A stretch of 48,335 bases of DNA from Streptomyces acidicola (GTDB lineage: Bacteria > Actinomycetota > Actinomycetes > Streptomycetales > Streptomycetaceae), in assembly GCF_009377235.1 (NCBI RefSeq), contig NZ_VMNX01000043.1, positions 1 through 48,335 on the forward strand. The letters run 5' to 3'. The notes below the pieces were generated by a model. It was not told the DNA's origin and made no database searches. It saw only the letters and a program-made list of their open reading frames with translations. Positions 1-7,920 of this stretch are shown one piece after another (the first letter of the stretch is position 1; every line of letters begins with the position of its first letter). A program made the translations under genes and the position numbers.

Positions 1-40
1 GAAGGGCGAGGGGTGGTGGGAGATGAAGGGCGAGGGGTGG
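1..40. repeat. Short direct repeat, two copies
   Basis: The 16-base unit GAAGGGCGAGGGGTGG occurs at 1-16 and again at 25-40, just downstream of the aldo/keto reductase stop. No function can be assigned; the window edge cuts the context. Confidence 0.6.
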
Positions 41-56
41 CGAGGTCAGGCGAGGC

Positions 57-1034
57 TCAGAAGCCTTCCATTCGGTGCGGGACGTAGTGCGCTTCGAGCG
101 AGCTCATCTCTTCGGCGTCGAGGGTGAGGTCGACGGCCGCCACGGCGTCGTCGAGGTGGTGGGGCTTGGTGGCGCCGACGATCGGTGAGGTGACGACCGG
201 GCGGTGCATCACCCAGGCCAGGGCGATCTGGGCCCGGGTGACGCCTCGGGCCTCGGCGAGTGCCGCGACCTGGTCGCTGATCTTCCGGTCCTCGGCCTCG
301 GCCTGCTGGTACAACGTCTTGCCGAGGGGGTCGGTCTTGATCCTTTCGGCGGCCTCGTCCCAGGCCCGGGTGAGCTTTCCTCGGGCCAGCGGGCTCCACG
401 GAAGCAGCCCGACGCCCTGGTCCAGGCAGAACGGGTGCAGTTCGCGCTCGTCCTCCCGGGTCAGCAGGTTGTACTGGGTCTGCATGGAGACGAAGGTCGT
501 CCAGCCGCCGAGCCGGGCGGTGTACTGGGCCTTGGCGAACTGCCAGGCGTACATCGACGAAGCGCCGATGTAGCGGGCCTTGCCCGCCTTGACGACATCG
601 TGCAGGGCCTCCATCGTCTCCTCGATCGGGACGGTGTCGTCCCACCGGTGGATCTGGTAGAGGTCGACATGGTCGGTCCGCAGACGGCGAAGGCTGGCGT
701 CGATCTGTTCCATGATGTGCCGGCGGGAGAGCCCGCCACCGTTCGGGCCGGGACGCATCACACCGTGGACCTTGGTGGCGATGACGACCTCCTCACGGCG
801 TGCGAAGTCGCGTATGCAGCGGCCGAGGATCTCCTCGCTGTGGCCGAGGGAGTAGATGTTGGCCGTGTCGAAGGTGTTGATCCCGAGGTCGAGGGCGCGC
901 TTGATGAACTCGCGGCTCTGCTCCTCGGGCAGGGTCCACCCGTGTGCGCCCCGCTCGGGGTCGCCGTAGCTCATGCAGCCGAGGGTGACGGCGGAGACTT
1001 CGAGCCCGCTGGCACCCAGCTTCAGGTACTTCAT
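57..1034 (-). CDS. Aldo/keto reductase
   Basis: A 325-residue cytosolic NADPH-dependent aldo/keto reductase of the YajO/Tas-like branch. It opens with a typical MKYLKLGASGLEVSAVTLG strand and carries the family tetrad: Asp and Tyr in FDTANIYSLG, Lys in ATKVHG and His in YQIHRWDD. The length is normal. It is the last gene of the minus-strand operon GntR - isomerase - dehydrogenase - reductase: its ATG begins one base after the TGA of the upstream dehydrogenase, and AAGGAG lies inside the end of that gene, so the two are translated together. The sugar or aldehyde substrate is not visible from sequence. The operon suggests it interconverts a sugar or polyol with its carbonyl form (inference). 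Confidence 0.93.
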   Translation of the reverse strand: MKYLKLGASGLEVSAVTLGCMSYGDPERGAHGWTLPEEQSREFIKRALDLGINTFDTANIYSLGHSEEILGRCIRDFARREEVVIATKVHGVMRPGPNGGGLSRRHIMEQIDASLRRLRTDHVDLYQIHRWDDTVPIEETMEALHDVVKAGKARYIGASSMYAWQFAKAQYTARLGGWTTFVSMQTQYNLLTREDERELHPFCLDQGVGLLPWSPLARGKLTRAWDEAAERIKTDPLGKTLYQQAEAEDRKISDQVAALAEARGVTRAQIALAWVMHRPVVTSPIVGATKPHHLDDAVAAVDLTLDAEEMSSLEAHYVPHRMEGF

Positions 1035-1035
1035 G

Positions 1036-1908
1036 TCAGTGCGGCTCCTTCTGGAACATGCGGATGACGCTGGAATCGTCGTCGCGGCCCAGCCCCTGGT
1101 GGCTGGCGCGGGAGAACAGTTCGGCGGCCTGCTCGGTCAAGGGAGTCACAGCACCCGCTTCCCGGGCAGCGGCGAGGACGAGGGACGAGTCCTTGACGAA
1201 GATGTCGATCGCGCTGCGGACCGGCGTGGTGCCGTCCTTGAGCATCCGCGGCCCGCGGTCGCTCAGCATGAACGAGGAGGCGGCACCGGACTCGATCGTG
1301 GCGAGCACCTGCTCCGGGTCGAGGCCGAGCGCACGCGCGAACTGCAGGGCCTCGCCCGCCGCCGCCAGGTGCACGGAACACAGCAGCTGGTTGACGAGTT
1401 TCACCGCCTGCCCGTCGCCGACCCGGTCACCGCAGTGGGCGATCCGCGCGGCCATGAGCTCCAACAGCGGCCGGACCTCGTCGAGTACCTCTGGCGCTGC
1501 GCCCGCGAGCACGGTCAGTTCGCCGGTCACGGCCCGGACGGCTCCCCCGGTGACCGGCGCGTCCACCACCCGGGCACCGAGGGCTTCGAGACGCAGGCCC
1601 GCGTCGACCACGCAGTCGACACCGACCGAGCTCATCAGTACCACGGTGGTATGCGCCGCGAGGCCGCCATGGACGCCGTCCGCACCGAACAGGGCCTGCT
1701 CCAGCTGGGCCGGCGTGGCCACCATCACGACGGCCGTGTCGGCGCCGCGGACCGCTTCGGCGGCGCTGCCGGCTACGCCGGCGCCCTCGGCGGCGAGCTC
1801 GGCTGTGCGGGCGGAGTCCGGGTCGAACACCGTCACGGGATGCCGGCGCATCACCAGCCTGGCCATCGGCATCCCCATGGCCCCGACTCCGACGAACGCG
1901 ACCCTCAC
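1036..1908 (-). CDS. NAD(P)-dependent beta-hydroxyacid dehydrogenase (3-hydroxyisobutyrate dehydrogenase family)
   Basis: A 290-residue protein with an N-terminal Rossmann motif FVGVGAMGMPMA, the family substrate-binding segment DAPVTGGAV and the catalytic lysine segment QAVKLVNQLL. This family oxidises beta-hydroxy acids such as 3-hydroxyisobutyrate, tartronate semialdehyde, L-threonate and related sugar acids. The GTG start is chosen because it overlaps the stop of the upstream isomerase gene as GTGA (1905-1908) and gives MRVAFVGVG directly; any longer reading has no family N-terminus. The overlap implies translational coupling. Next to a sugar isomerase and across from a DhaK-DhaL kinase, a tetronate or similar small sugar acid is the most likely substrate (inference; L-threonate dehydrogenase LtnD belongs to this family). 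Confidence 0.92.
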   Translation of the reverse strand: MRVAFVGVGAMGMPMARLVMRRHPVTVFDPDSARTAELAAEGAGVAGSAAEAVRGADTAVVMVATPAQLEQALFGADGVHGGLAAHTTVVLMSSVGVDCVVDAGLRLEALGARVVDAPVTGGAVRAVTGELTVLAGAAPEVLDEVRPLLELMAARIAHCGDRVGDGQAVKLVNQLLCSVHLAAAGEALQFARALGLDPEQVLATIESGAASSFMLSDRGPRMLKDGTTPVRSAIDIFVKDSSLVLAAAREAGAVTPLTEQAAELFSRASHQGLGRDDDSSVIRMFQKEPH

Positions 1909-2741
1909 GCGGCCTCCCCGTTCTTCGGGGCGAGTGCGGCTGCCAGGTGGTTCAGGGCGGATCCCACTTCTTCTTCCTTCGAGGAGAACGGGCTGTTGTG
2001 TGTCTCCAACTCCAGGACTAGCGGCCCCTGGTAGCCGACCGCTGCCGCCCCGGTCAGGACGCGGGCGAAGTCGATGTCGCCCAGGCCCATCGGCCGTCTG
2101 ATGTCCCCGGGGACGGCATCGCGCAGATGGATCGTGGACACCCGGTCGGCGAACCGGGGGAGCAACTCGGCGGGGTCCTCGCCGGCGGCACGGACATGGG
2201 AGACGTCCCAGGCCTGGGTGATGCCGGGCGCCAGTGCGGCCAGCAGTTCGTCCGTGCGCGTCATCGTGTTGACCAGCCGCAGGTAGTGGGGCGCCTCGAC
2301 GGTCAGCTCCACGGCCACCTCGCGGGCCCGGTCGAGCACGGGCTCCAGCCCGGCAGCCACCCGTTTCAGCTGCTCCTCGGCCGGTACTCCGGAGTCCTCC
2401 GGCTCGCCGCAGGTGAGCACCAGACGTTGACTTCGCGCGTCGGCACAGAAGTCGAGCAGCCGGTACATCGCCTCGCGTACCGCCGTGTGGTCGGCACCGC
2501 TGTTGAAGGACCCGGGATCGGCGTTGACGCCGGTGACGGTCAGGGACGCCGCCCGGACCCGGGCCGCGACGGCGGACAGCTCGACGGCGGTGCCGGTGGG
2601 CGGAACATGCTCGCACAGTCCGGCCAGGGCGCCCAGGTCGACCTGATGGAAGCCGAGGCCGGCGATGGTGTCGAGTGCCCGCGGCAGTTCACGGTCGCGG
2701 AAGGTGATGGTGGAACAGGACAAGGGGGGCAACGTCGGCAT
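1905..2741 (-). CDS. Sugar phosphate isomerase/epimerase (AP endonuclease 2-like TIM barrel)
   Basis: A 278-residue TIM-barrel protein of the xylose isomerase-like/AP_endonuc_2 family. Supporting segments are the N-terminal LSCSTITFRDRELPRAL, the metal-binding-type strands LTVEAPHYLRL and QAWDVSHV, STIHLRDAVPGD and the C-terminal LVLELETHN with its family glutamate. Members are metal-dependent isomerases or epimerases of free sugars, keto acids or inositols, for example hydroxypyruvate isomerase and OtnI. It follows the GntR gene by 15 bases and overlaps the next gene by four. The precise substrate cannot be read. It probably moves the carbonyl group of the compound made or used by the adjacent dehydrogenase (inference). 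Confidence 0.88.
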   Translation of the reverse strand: MPTLPPLSCSTITFRDRELPRALDTIAGLGFHQVDLGALAGLCEHVPPTGTAVELSAVAARVRAASLTVTGVNADPGSFNSGADHTAVREAMYRLLDFCADARSQRLVLTCGEPEDSGVPAEEQLKRVAAGLEPVLDRAREVAVELTVEAPHYLRLVNTMTRTDELLAALAPGITQAWDVSHVRAAGEDPAELLPRFADRVSTIHLRDAVPGDIRRPMGLGDIDFARVLTGAAAVGYQGPLVLELETHNSPFSSKEEEVGSALNHLAAALAPKNGEAA

Positions 2742-2756
2742 GACTCATCCGGTCTC

Positions 2757-3458
2757 TCAGGTGCGGGGGGAAGGAAGCTGTTCCGGTGCCGGCGGAGTGG
2801 GCTGGGCGTCGCCCTCGTAGCGGCGGGAGAAGTCAGCCATGTGCGCCGAGACGACCGTGGCCACGTGTACGGGATCTCCGGTCTCGATCGCGTCGACGAT
2901 CGCGACGTGGTCCGCGTAGCGCATCCGGTCCGTCGCCCGGGCAGGGCCGGCCGCAATGATGATCATCTCGATCTGGCCGATCAGACGGCCCCACACGGCG
3001 CTGAGGGTGTCGTTACCCGTCAGCTCGCAGAGCCTTGAGTGAAAGGCCAGGTCCAGTTCGATCTGCGCGCCGAACGACAGTCCCGGGCCCTTCAGCGGCT
3101 CAAGCAGCCCGCGCAGTTCGGCGGCGCTCTCGGCACGGTCCGCACGCTGCGCCAGCTTGGTCGCGGCCAGCACCTCCAGCGCCTCGCGGACCTCGAAGAC
3201 CTCGCAGATCTCCTGCCGGGAGAGCTCCCGGACGTGCATGTGTCCACGGCCGTCGCTGATGATCAGGCCTTCGACCTCCAGCGGGCGCAGAGACTCCCGC
3301 AGGGTTCCGCGGCTCACCCCCAACTCGCCGCTGAGCGTCACCTCCACGATGTGTTCGCCGGGGCGCAGAACGCCCGAAATGATCTGTTCTCGCACATAAG
3401 CGGTACAGCGCTCCCGCAGTGTGCCGCGGCCGAGTGTGGCCTGAACACCGTTGGTCAT
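2757..3458 (-). CDS. GntR-family regulator, FCD subfamily
   Basis: A 233-residue regulator with an N-terminal winged helix (LSGELGVSRGTLRESLRPLE as the recognition region) followed by an all-helical FCD ligand domain. FCD regulators usually bind small carboxylates or sugar acids through a metal held by Asp/His residues; DLAFHSRL and RYADHVAI fit such positions. It is the first gene of its operon. The ATG at 3458 is preferred over one 24 bases further upstream because the latter lies inside the palindromic promoter. With this start, the proposed -10 box ends seven bases before the ATG, so the mRNA would be leaderless. It very likely represses both divergent operons through the palindrome at 3466-3503. 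Confidence 0.93.
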   Translation of the reverse strand: MTNGVQATLGRGTLRERCTAYVREQIISGVLRPGEHIVEVTLSGELGVSRGTLRESLRPLEVEGLIISDGRGHMHVRELSRQEICEVFEVREALEVLAATKLAQRADRAESAAELRGLLEPLKGPGLSFGAQIELDLAFHSRLCELTGNDTLSAVWGRLIGQIEMIIIAAGPARATDRMRYADHVAIVDAIETGDPVHVATVVSAHMADFSRRYEGDAQPTPPAPEQLPSPRT

Positions 3459-3465
3459 GGCGAGA

Positions 3466-3503
3466 ACCGTAACTGTTGACATTTTTTTGTCAACAGTTAC
3501 GGT
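3466..3503. promoter_or_regulatory. Perfect palindromic operator containing two symmetric divergent promoters
   Basis: Two 16-base arms are exact inverted repeats: ACCGTAACTGTTGACA at 3466-3481 and its reverse complement at 3488-3503, separated by six T. Each arm gives one promoter half. On the plus strand, TTGACA (3476-3481) lies 16 bases from TACGGT (3498-3503). On the minus strand, TTGACA (3493-3488) lies 16 bases from TACGGT (3471-3466). The two promoters thus overlap completely and are mirror images. Binding of the adjacent GntR protein would block both operons. The palindrome is observed; the promoter assignment and repressor binding are inference. Confidence 0.85.
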
Positions 3504-3546
3504 GACGAAACATCAACGCCGAGGAACGGACGGAGATGAGGGGTAC

Positions 3547-5283
3547 GTGACGCGTCTGTGGAATGCGCCGGACGACTTTCCCGACGAGATGCTCGCCGGT
3601 TTCACCGCAGCGAGTGGCCGGTGGGTACGGCAGGTGCCAGGTGGTGTGGTGCGCTCGACGCGGGACCCGCGGCCGACGGTGTCGGTGGTCGTCGGCGGGG
3701 GATCGGGCCACTACCCGGCCTTCGCGGGGCTCGTCGGTCCCGGTCTGGCACACGGTGCCGCCGTGGGGAATCCGTTCTCCTCGCCGTCCGCCCGCCAGGT
3801 CGAGTCGGTGGCGCGGGCCGCCGACCAGGGCCGGGGAGTCCTGATGTGCTACGGGAACTACGCCGGCGACGTCCTGCATTTTGGGGAGGCGGAGGCCGCG
3901 GTCCGAGCCGACGGCATCGACTGCCGTACGGTGCGGGTCACCGACGACATCTTCAGCGCCCCGGCCGGCCGAGCGGAACAACGGCGCGGCATCGCGGGCG
4001 ACTTCACCGTCTTCAAGATCGCCGGGGCCGCCGCGGCGGCCGGACACGACATGGACACGGTGGAGGCCCTGGCCCGGCGGGCGAACGCACGCACCCGGTC
4101 GATGGGTGTGGCGTTCTCCGGTTGCAGGCTGCCGGGCGCCACCGAGCCGCTGTTCACCGTCCCCGAGGGACGGATGGCCATCGGTCTGGGAATTCACGGA
4201 GAACCGGGCATCGCCGAGGTGGACATGCCGACCGCGGACGGCCTCGCCGAGCTGTTCGTCGAGCGCCTGCTCTCCGCGGAAGAGGTGCCGCTGCCGGACG
4301 GACCGCGCGGTGCCCGGGTGGTCGCCCTGCTCAACGGCCTCGGTTCGGTGAAGTACGAGGAGCTGTACGTCGTCTACCGACGCGTCGCCGAACTTCTCGA
4401 TGCCGCCGGGGTGACCGTGGCCGACCCCCATGTCGGTGAGTACTGCACCAGCTTCGACATGGCGGGGGTCTCCTTGACCCTGCTGTGGCTCGACGGCGAA
4501 CTGGAGCGACTGTGGTCCGCGCCGGCCGACACACCGGCGTTCCGGACCGGGAGCGTGGACACTTCCCTGCTGCTACCCGCCCAGATCGCACCGGACGCCG
4601 AGAGCGGGAGTGAGCCACTGCCGGAGTCGAGCCGAGCCTCCCGTCGGCTCGCGGCCAGGATCGTCACGACCCTCGACGCCTCCCATGCCGCCATCGACGC
4701 CGCGGCCGAGGAACTCGGCCGCATCGACGCGGTGGCCGGTGACGGCGACCACGGCGTCGGCATGCGGCGCGGCACCCGCGCGGCGGCCCGCGCCGCGACG
4801 GAGGTGGCCGCGCGGGGCGCGGGCGCTCTGACGACGCTGCACGCCGCTGCCGACGCCTGGTCGGACAAGGCCGGTGGCACGTCGGGCGCGATCTGGGCGG
4901 TCATCCTGCGTGCCGTCGGACGCGAACTGGGCGACGACCGGGAGCCCACCCGGGAGGACCTCGTCCGCGGACTGAACCGCGCAGTCGAAGACGTCACCTC
5001 CTACGGCAAGGCCGCAGTGGGCGACAAGACGCTGGTCGACGCGCTCGTACCCCTCGCGGACACCTTCGCCGCGGCCGTGGGAGCCGGCACGGACCCGACC
5101 GCCGCGTGGTCACAGGCGGCCGCCGCCGCGGAGACCGCCGCCCAGGCGACCGCCGACCTGCTTCCTCACCGCGGCCGGGCCAGAACCCACGGCGAACGAT
5201 CCCTGGGCACCCCCGATCCCGGAGCTGTCTCCCTCGCGGCCCTCGCCCGGGTCGTCGAGCAGTCGTTCTCCACCGTCGGCTGA
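3547..5283 (+). CDS. Fused DhaK-DhaL dihydroxyacetone kinase-family protein
   Basis: A 578-residue single-chain, ATP-dependent kinase of the dihydroxyacetone kinase family. The DhaK domain (about 1-330) carries GGGSGHYPAFAG and GLGIHGEPGI, whose H217 is the residue that covalently holds the ketose. The DhaL domain (about 355-578) carries AVAGDGDHGVGM with D399, D401 and H402, the magnesium-ATP aspartates of the family, and later AGGTSGAIW. The GTG at 3547 aligns with the usual DhaK N-terminus (RLWNAPDDFPDEML) and has GGAG/GAGG just upstream. Family members phosphorylate dihydroxyacetone, or L- or D-erythrulose in mycobacterial tetritol pathways. With RpiB directly downstream, a tetrulose kinase is a good guess; plain dihydroxyacetone is the alternative. 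Confidence 0.93.
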   Translation: MTRLWNAPDDFPDEMLAGFTAASGRWVRQVPGGVVRSTRDPRPTVSVVVGGGSGHYPAFAGLVGPGLAHGAAVGNPFSSPSARQVESVARAADQGRGVLMCYGNYAGDVLHFGEAEAAVRADGIDCRTVRVTDDIFSAPAGRAEQRRGIAGDFTVFKIAGAAAAAGHDMDTVEALARRANARTRSMGVAFSGCRLPGATEPLFTVPEGRMAIGLGIHGEPGIAEVDMPTADGLAELFVERLLSAEEVPLPDGPRGARVVALLNGLGSVKYEELYVVYRRVAELLDAAGVTVADPHVGEYCTSFDMAGVSLTLLWLDGELERLWSAPADTPAFRTGSVDTSLLLPAQIAPDAESGSEPLPESSRASRRLAARIVTTLDASHAAIDAAAEELGRIDAVAGDGDHGVGMRRGTRAAARAATEVAARGAGALTTLHAAADAWSDKAGGTSGAIWAVILRAVGRELGDDREPTREDLVRGLNRAVEDVTSYGKAAVGDKTLVDALVPLADTFAAAVGAGTDPTAAWSQAAAAAETAAQATADLLPHRGRARTHGERSLGTPDPGAVSLAALARVVEQSFSTVG

Positions 5284-5324
5284 CCGCCGTACCGACCAGC
5301 CCTTCAACGAACGGACTTCGCACC

Positions 5325-5783
5325 ATGACCGCCTGGCGTCTCGTCGTCGGCTCGGACGACGCAGGATACGAGTACAAGCAGCGCATCAAAGCCGATCTCC
5401 AGAACAACCCTGACGTGGCCGAGGTCGTGGACGTCGGTGTCGACGCCGATGGGCACACCCACTATCCGACCGTGGCCATCCGGGCCGCCGAGATGATCGC
5501 GAGCGGGGAGGCCGAACGGGCGATCCTGGTCTGCGGGACGGGGCTCGGAGTGGCCATCGCCGCGAACAAGGTGAAGGGCGTGCGCGCGGTCACCGCCCAC
5601 GACAGCTATTCCGTCGAGCGGTCGGTGCTCTCCAACAACGCGCAGATCCTGTGCATGGGACAACGCGTGGTCGGTATCGAACTCGCCCGGAAACTGGCCC
5701 GGGAGTGGCTCGCTCTCCGGTTCGACGAGTCCAGCCCGTCGATGGCGAAAGTCGCCGAGATCCACAACTACGAAGCCCCATAG
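5325..5783 (+). CDS. RpiB/LacAB-family sugar-phosphate isomerase
   Basis: A 152-residue isomerase of the ribose-5-phosphate isomerase B family. It has the N-terminal VVGSDDAGYEYKQRIKADL phosphate-site region, the CGTGLGVAIAANKVKGVRA loop and the HDSYSVERSVLSNNAQIL segment. Such enzymes interconvert aldose and ketose phosphates. RpiB homologues next to erythrulose kinases isomerise D-erythrulose 4-phosphate to D-erythrose 4-phosphate (established for erythritol and tetritol pathways). It starts 41 bases after the kinase stop and is probably in the same operon. The ATG at 5325 gives the canonical N-terminus. A role in general ribose metabolism is possible, but its position argues for pathway-specific use. 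Confidence 0.92.
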   Translation: MTAWRLVVGSDDAGYEYKQRIKADLQNNPDVAEVVDVGVDADGHTHYPTVAIRAAEMIASGEAERAILVCGTGLGVAIAANKVKGVRAVTAHDSYSVERSVLSNNAQILCMGQRVVGIELARKLAREWLALRFDESSPSMAKVAEIHNYEAP

Positions 5784-5848
5784 CCCGGTCGAGGCTTGCC
5801 CCAAGGCCGGGTGGCGAACCACCCCGGGGTTGTCGGAGCTCTCAGTCG

Positions 5849-5863
5849 CCGGCTGTGAGCCGG
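5849..5863. terminator. Possible bidirectional terminator hairpin
   Basis: CCGGCT (5849-5854) and AGCCGG (5858-5863) form a six-pair stem with a three-base loop in the gap between two convergent genes. Other short GC hairpins, such as GTGG/CCAC at 5811-5822, lie in the same gap. There is no T-run, as is common in Streptomyces. Confidence 0.4.
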
Positions 5864-5900
5864 GACCTCCGGGGTGCCCTCCCTCATCCGGCGGGGCCGA

Positions 5901-7277
5901 TCAGCTGAAGTCCTGCCGTACCCGTTCCCGATGCCCCTCCACCGCGTCGGCGTAGGCGCGGGCTTGAGGGATCTGCCAGTAGGGCCCGCCGTTGTAGCGC
6001 GACGCGAGCTCTGCTTTCTGGGCATCGGTCATCTGCTCAGGGGGAACGTCGGCGAACGAACTCTGAGCCTTGAGATCCGCCATGTACTTGGTGGCAATCA
6101 GCAGGTTCTGGGTGGGGTCCTCGAGCGCTCCGCGGATCTCGTCGCGCTGGTCGGTGGTGAGGTTGGCGGGCTCGTAGCCGAGCGTCTCGGCTGCGCGACG
6201 GATCTGGACCGCCATGGGCCCGTAGGAGGTGTTGTCCCGATCTCCGCCCAGGGGGCCGGGCAGGTTCTCCGGAACGAGAGGACTGAGGACGTTCTCCGCC
6301 ACGACGCGGGACATTTCCACCTGCCGGTCGATGGCGTAGGGCGTGCCCCCTACCTCCTGCATCGCGATCGCCGCGACCACGTCCGGCGGCAGACCGTACA
6401 CCTTGGCCGTCTCGTTGATCGCCGCCCGGTTCTCCAGGACCCACTCCCTTTTGTCGCCGATCGCGTCCGTGAGCCACGAACTCCTCACCTCCGGCATGCC
6501 CTTGGCATGGGTGCGCAGATCCTGGAGCAGGGCGGAGACCGTGGCATCCGGCCCCGTCAAGGTGCTGCCCTTGCCCCAAGGACTGCCCGGAAGACTGGTG
6601 AGCGGGTTGTCCGCGGCTTCCGCACGCTCCGCCGACAGTGCCTTCACCTTGGACAGCAGCGCCGCCGCGTCCTTGTGCGTGGTGCGGAAATCGGGGATGA
6701 GCGCCGTCGCCGCCTTCAGCGCCGCCACACAGGCCTCACGGGCAGACCGCTCGGTGTTCAAGGCTTGGGCGAAGGCGGCCTCGGCCTGGGCGTAATAGCG
6801 CTCGGCGTCCTCCCTGATCGCGTCACGATCGACGCCGAGTTCACTGATCCAGTCGAGAAAACCGGTGGTTTGCCGCATGTCCTCCCAGCGCCGCATCGGC
6901 TCCGCTGACTGCTGGGCGCGGGTGAGCGCGAAGCCCTCACCGCGCAGCACTCCGTTCAGCCGCTCCTGCGCCTCCTTGCCGTCGCGCAGGTGGGGCTTCG
7001 CGTCCGCCACCGCGTCCGCGTACTTCAACAGCGCCGACTGCGCCGCGTCGTAGCCGTCGTAGAGACCCCGGGCCAGGCCCCGCACATCGCGCAGACGGGC
7101 CTCGTACGATGTCCGGGCCACGCTCTCCCACTGCACCTGCTCCGCCTTGCGCACGGACGGCTCGATGGAGTCGAGCAGATCGCGCATCCGCCGGTACTCC
7201 TGGGCGTTGCGCTCGATGAGGACCGGATCGCAGTCCTCCAGGAACTTCACGTCCGCGTAGTACACCACCATGCTCAA
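5901..7277 (-). CDS. Putative type VII secretion substrate with C-terminal lytic-transglycosylase domain
   Basis: A 458-residue protein of two halves. Residues 1-230 are helical and charged, resembling the N-terminal helical domains of WXG100/LXG-type exported proteins (DVRGLARGLYDGYDAAQSAL). Residues about 265-455 resemble a goose-lysozyme/SLT transglycosylase: LPPDVVAAIAMQEVGG with candidate catalytic E308, DNTSYGPMAVQIRRA in place of the usual G(I/L)MQ block, and ELASRYNGGP, the SLT motif normally AYN-GP. No signal peptide is seen. The start is TTG 7277, overlapping the upstream stop as TTGA, or ATG 7271. Coupling to a small WXG100-like gene suggests co-export by an ESX system. It probably cuts peptidoglycan, either for remodelling or against competitors (inference). 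Confidence 0.7.
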   Translation of the reverse strand: MSMVVYYADVKFLEDCDPVLIERNAQEYRRMRDLLDSIEPSVRKAEQVQWESVARTSYEARLRDVRGLARGLYDGYDAAQSALLKYADAVADAKPHLRDGKEAQERLNGVLRGEGFALTRAQQSAEPMRRWEDMRQTTGFLDWISELGVDRDAIREDAERYYAQAEAAFAQALNTERSAREACVAALKAATALIPDFRTTHKDAAALLSKVKALSAERAEAADNPLTSLPGSPWGKGSTLTGPDATVSALLQDLRTHAKGMPEVRSSWLTDAIGDKREWVLENRAAINETAKVYGLPPDVVAAIAMQEVGGTPYAIDRQVEMSRVVAENVLSPLVPENLPGPLGGDRDNTSYGPMAVQIRRAAETLGYEPANLTTDQRDEIRGALEDPTQNLLIATKYMADLKAQSSFADVPPEQMTDAQKAELASRYNGGPYWQIPQARAYADAVEGHRERVRQDFS

Positions 7278-7609
7278 CCCCGCTTCCCGGGTGCGTAGGT
7301 GGACGAGTCCACGAAACTCCTGAGTTCCGCCGCCGTGGCCGCCTCCGTGGACGTGTACGCGTTGCCCGTGCTCCTGAGCAGGGTGGAAAGAGCGGTCAGC
7401 AGCGCCGCCAAGTCGGTCCCTTGATCCGCAGCGAACCCGGCGAAGTCGTGGACCGCTTCCGACACGTCCTGGTGCGAACGCGGTGCCCGGGCCATCGTGC
7501 CGGCATCCCCGTCGAGACGGCCCTGCTCCAGCAGACCAGCGATCTCCAGCAGGATGTGCGCGCTGCCGTCAATCGAATCGGGCGCAGCTCTGTAGCCGCC
7601 GAACGTCAT
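7274..7609 (-). CDS. Small WXG100/EspC-like protein
   Basis: A 111-residue predicted helical protein. It has the size and look of WXG100 or DUF2580 type VII secretion partners: no signal peptide, Ala/Leu-rich helices (SAHILLEIAGLLEQ, LAALLTALSTLL) and a C-terminal tail with AATAAELRSF. A clear WXG turn is not visible, so membership is by size, composition and neighbour. A GGGGGAG ribosome site lies just upstream of ATG 7609. Its TGA overlaps the start of the transglycosylase gene (TTGA), as in coupled ESX effector pairs. It probably forms a helical complex with the N-terminal half of that protein for export. Confidence 0.65.
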   Translation of the reverse strand: MTFGGYRAAPDSIDGSAHILLEIAGLLEQGRLDGDAGTMARAPRSHQDVSEAVHDFAGFAADQGTDLAALLTALSTLLRSTGNAYTSTEAATAAELRSFVDSSTYAPGKRG

Positions 7610-7920
7610 GGTTCCAGCTCCCCCTGTACTGCCCCATGGCGGTACGGCTCGGTTGAATGTACGCCACCGAAACCTCAGTGCCATCGCAGGATAAGAGCAG
7701 TTGGGGAGCACAAGGACGGGTTCGCAGGGCGTGCGCCGCAGTCCCTCACGACTCCCACAAGCGGGATGAGGGGTTCCCCGCGCTCTGTCCTGGTAGGGCT
7801 CGTTTGGGTCGGTCTTGATCTTGGGGTCGACATCGTCATGCACCGGATCCGCGAGGCACTGGAGCCCAGCGGGGTCGAGGTCGACCTGTCCTCGAAGTCG
7901 GATCGCGACCGGGAGGAACG
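7610..7920. other. Gap without a convincing gene
   Basis: About 310 bases between the WXG100-like start and the STM4014 remnant. Short open frames exist on both strands, but none has a family-like sequence together with a ribosome site. It presumably holds the promoter of the minus-strand pair. The segment around 7925-7975 contains imperfect repeats of CGGTCTTCGAATAAG-like units. Confidence 0.4.
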
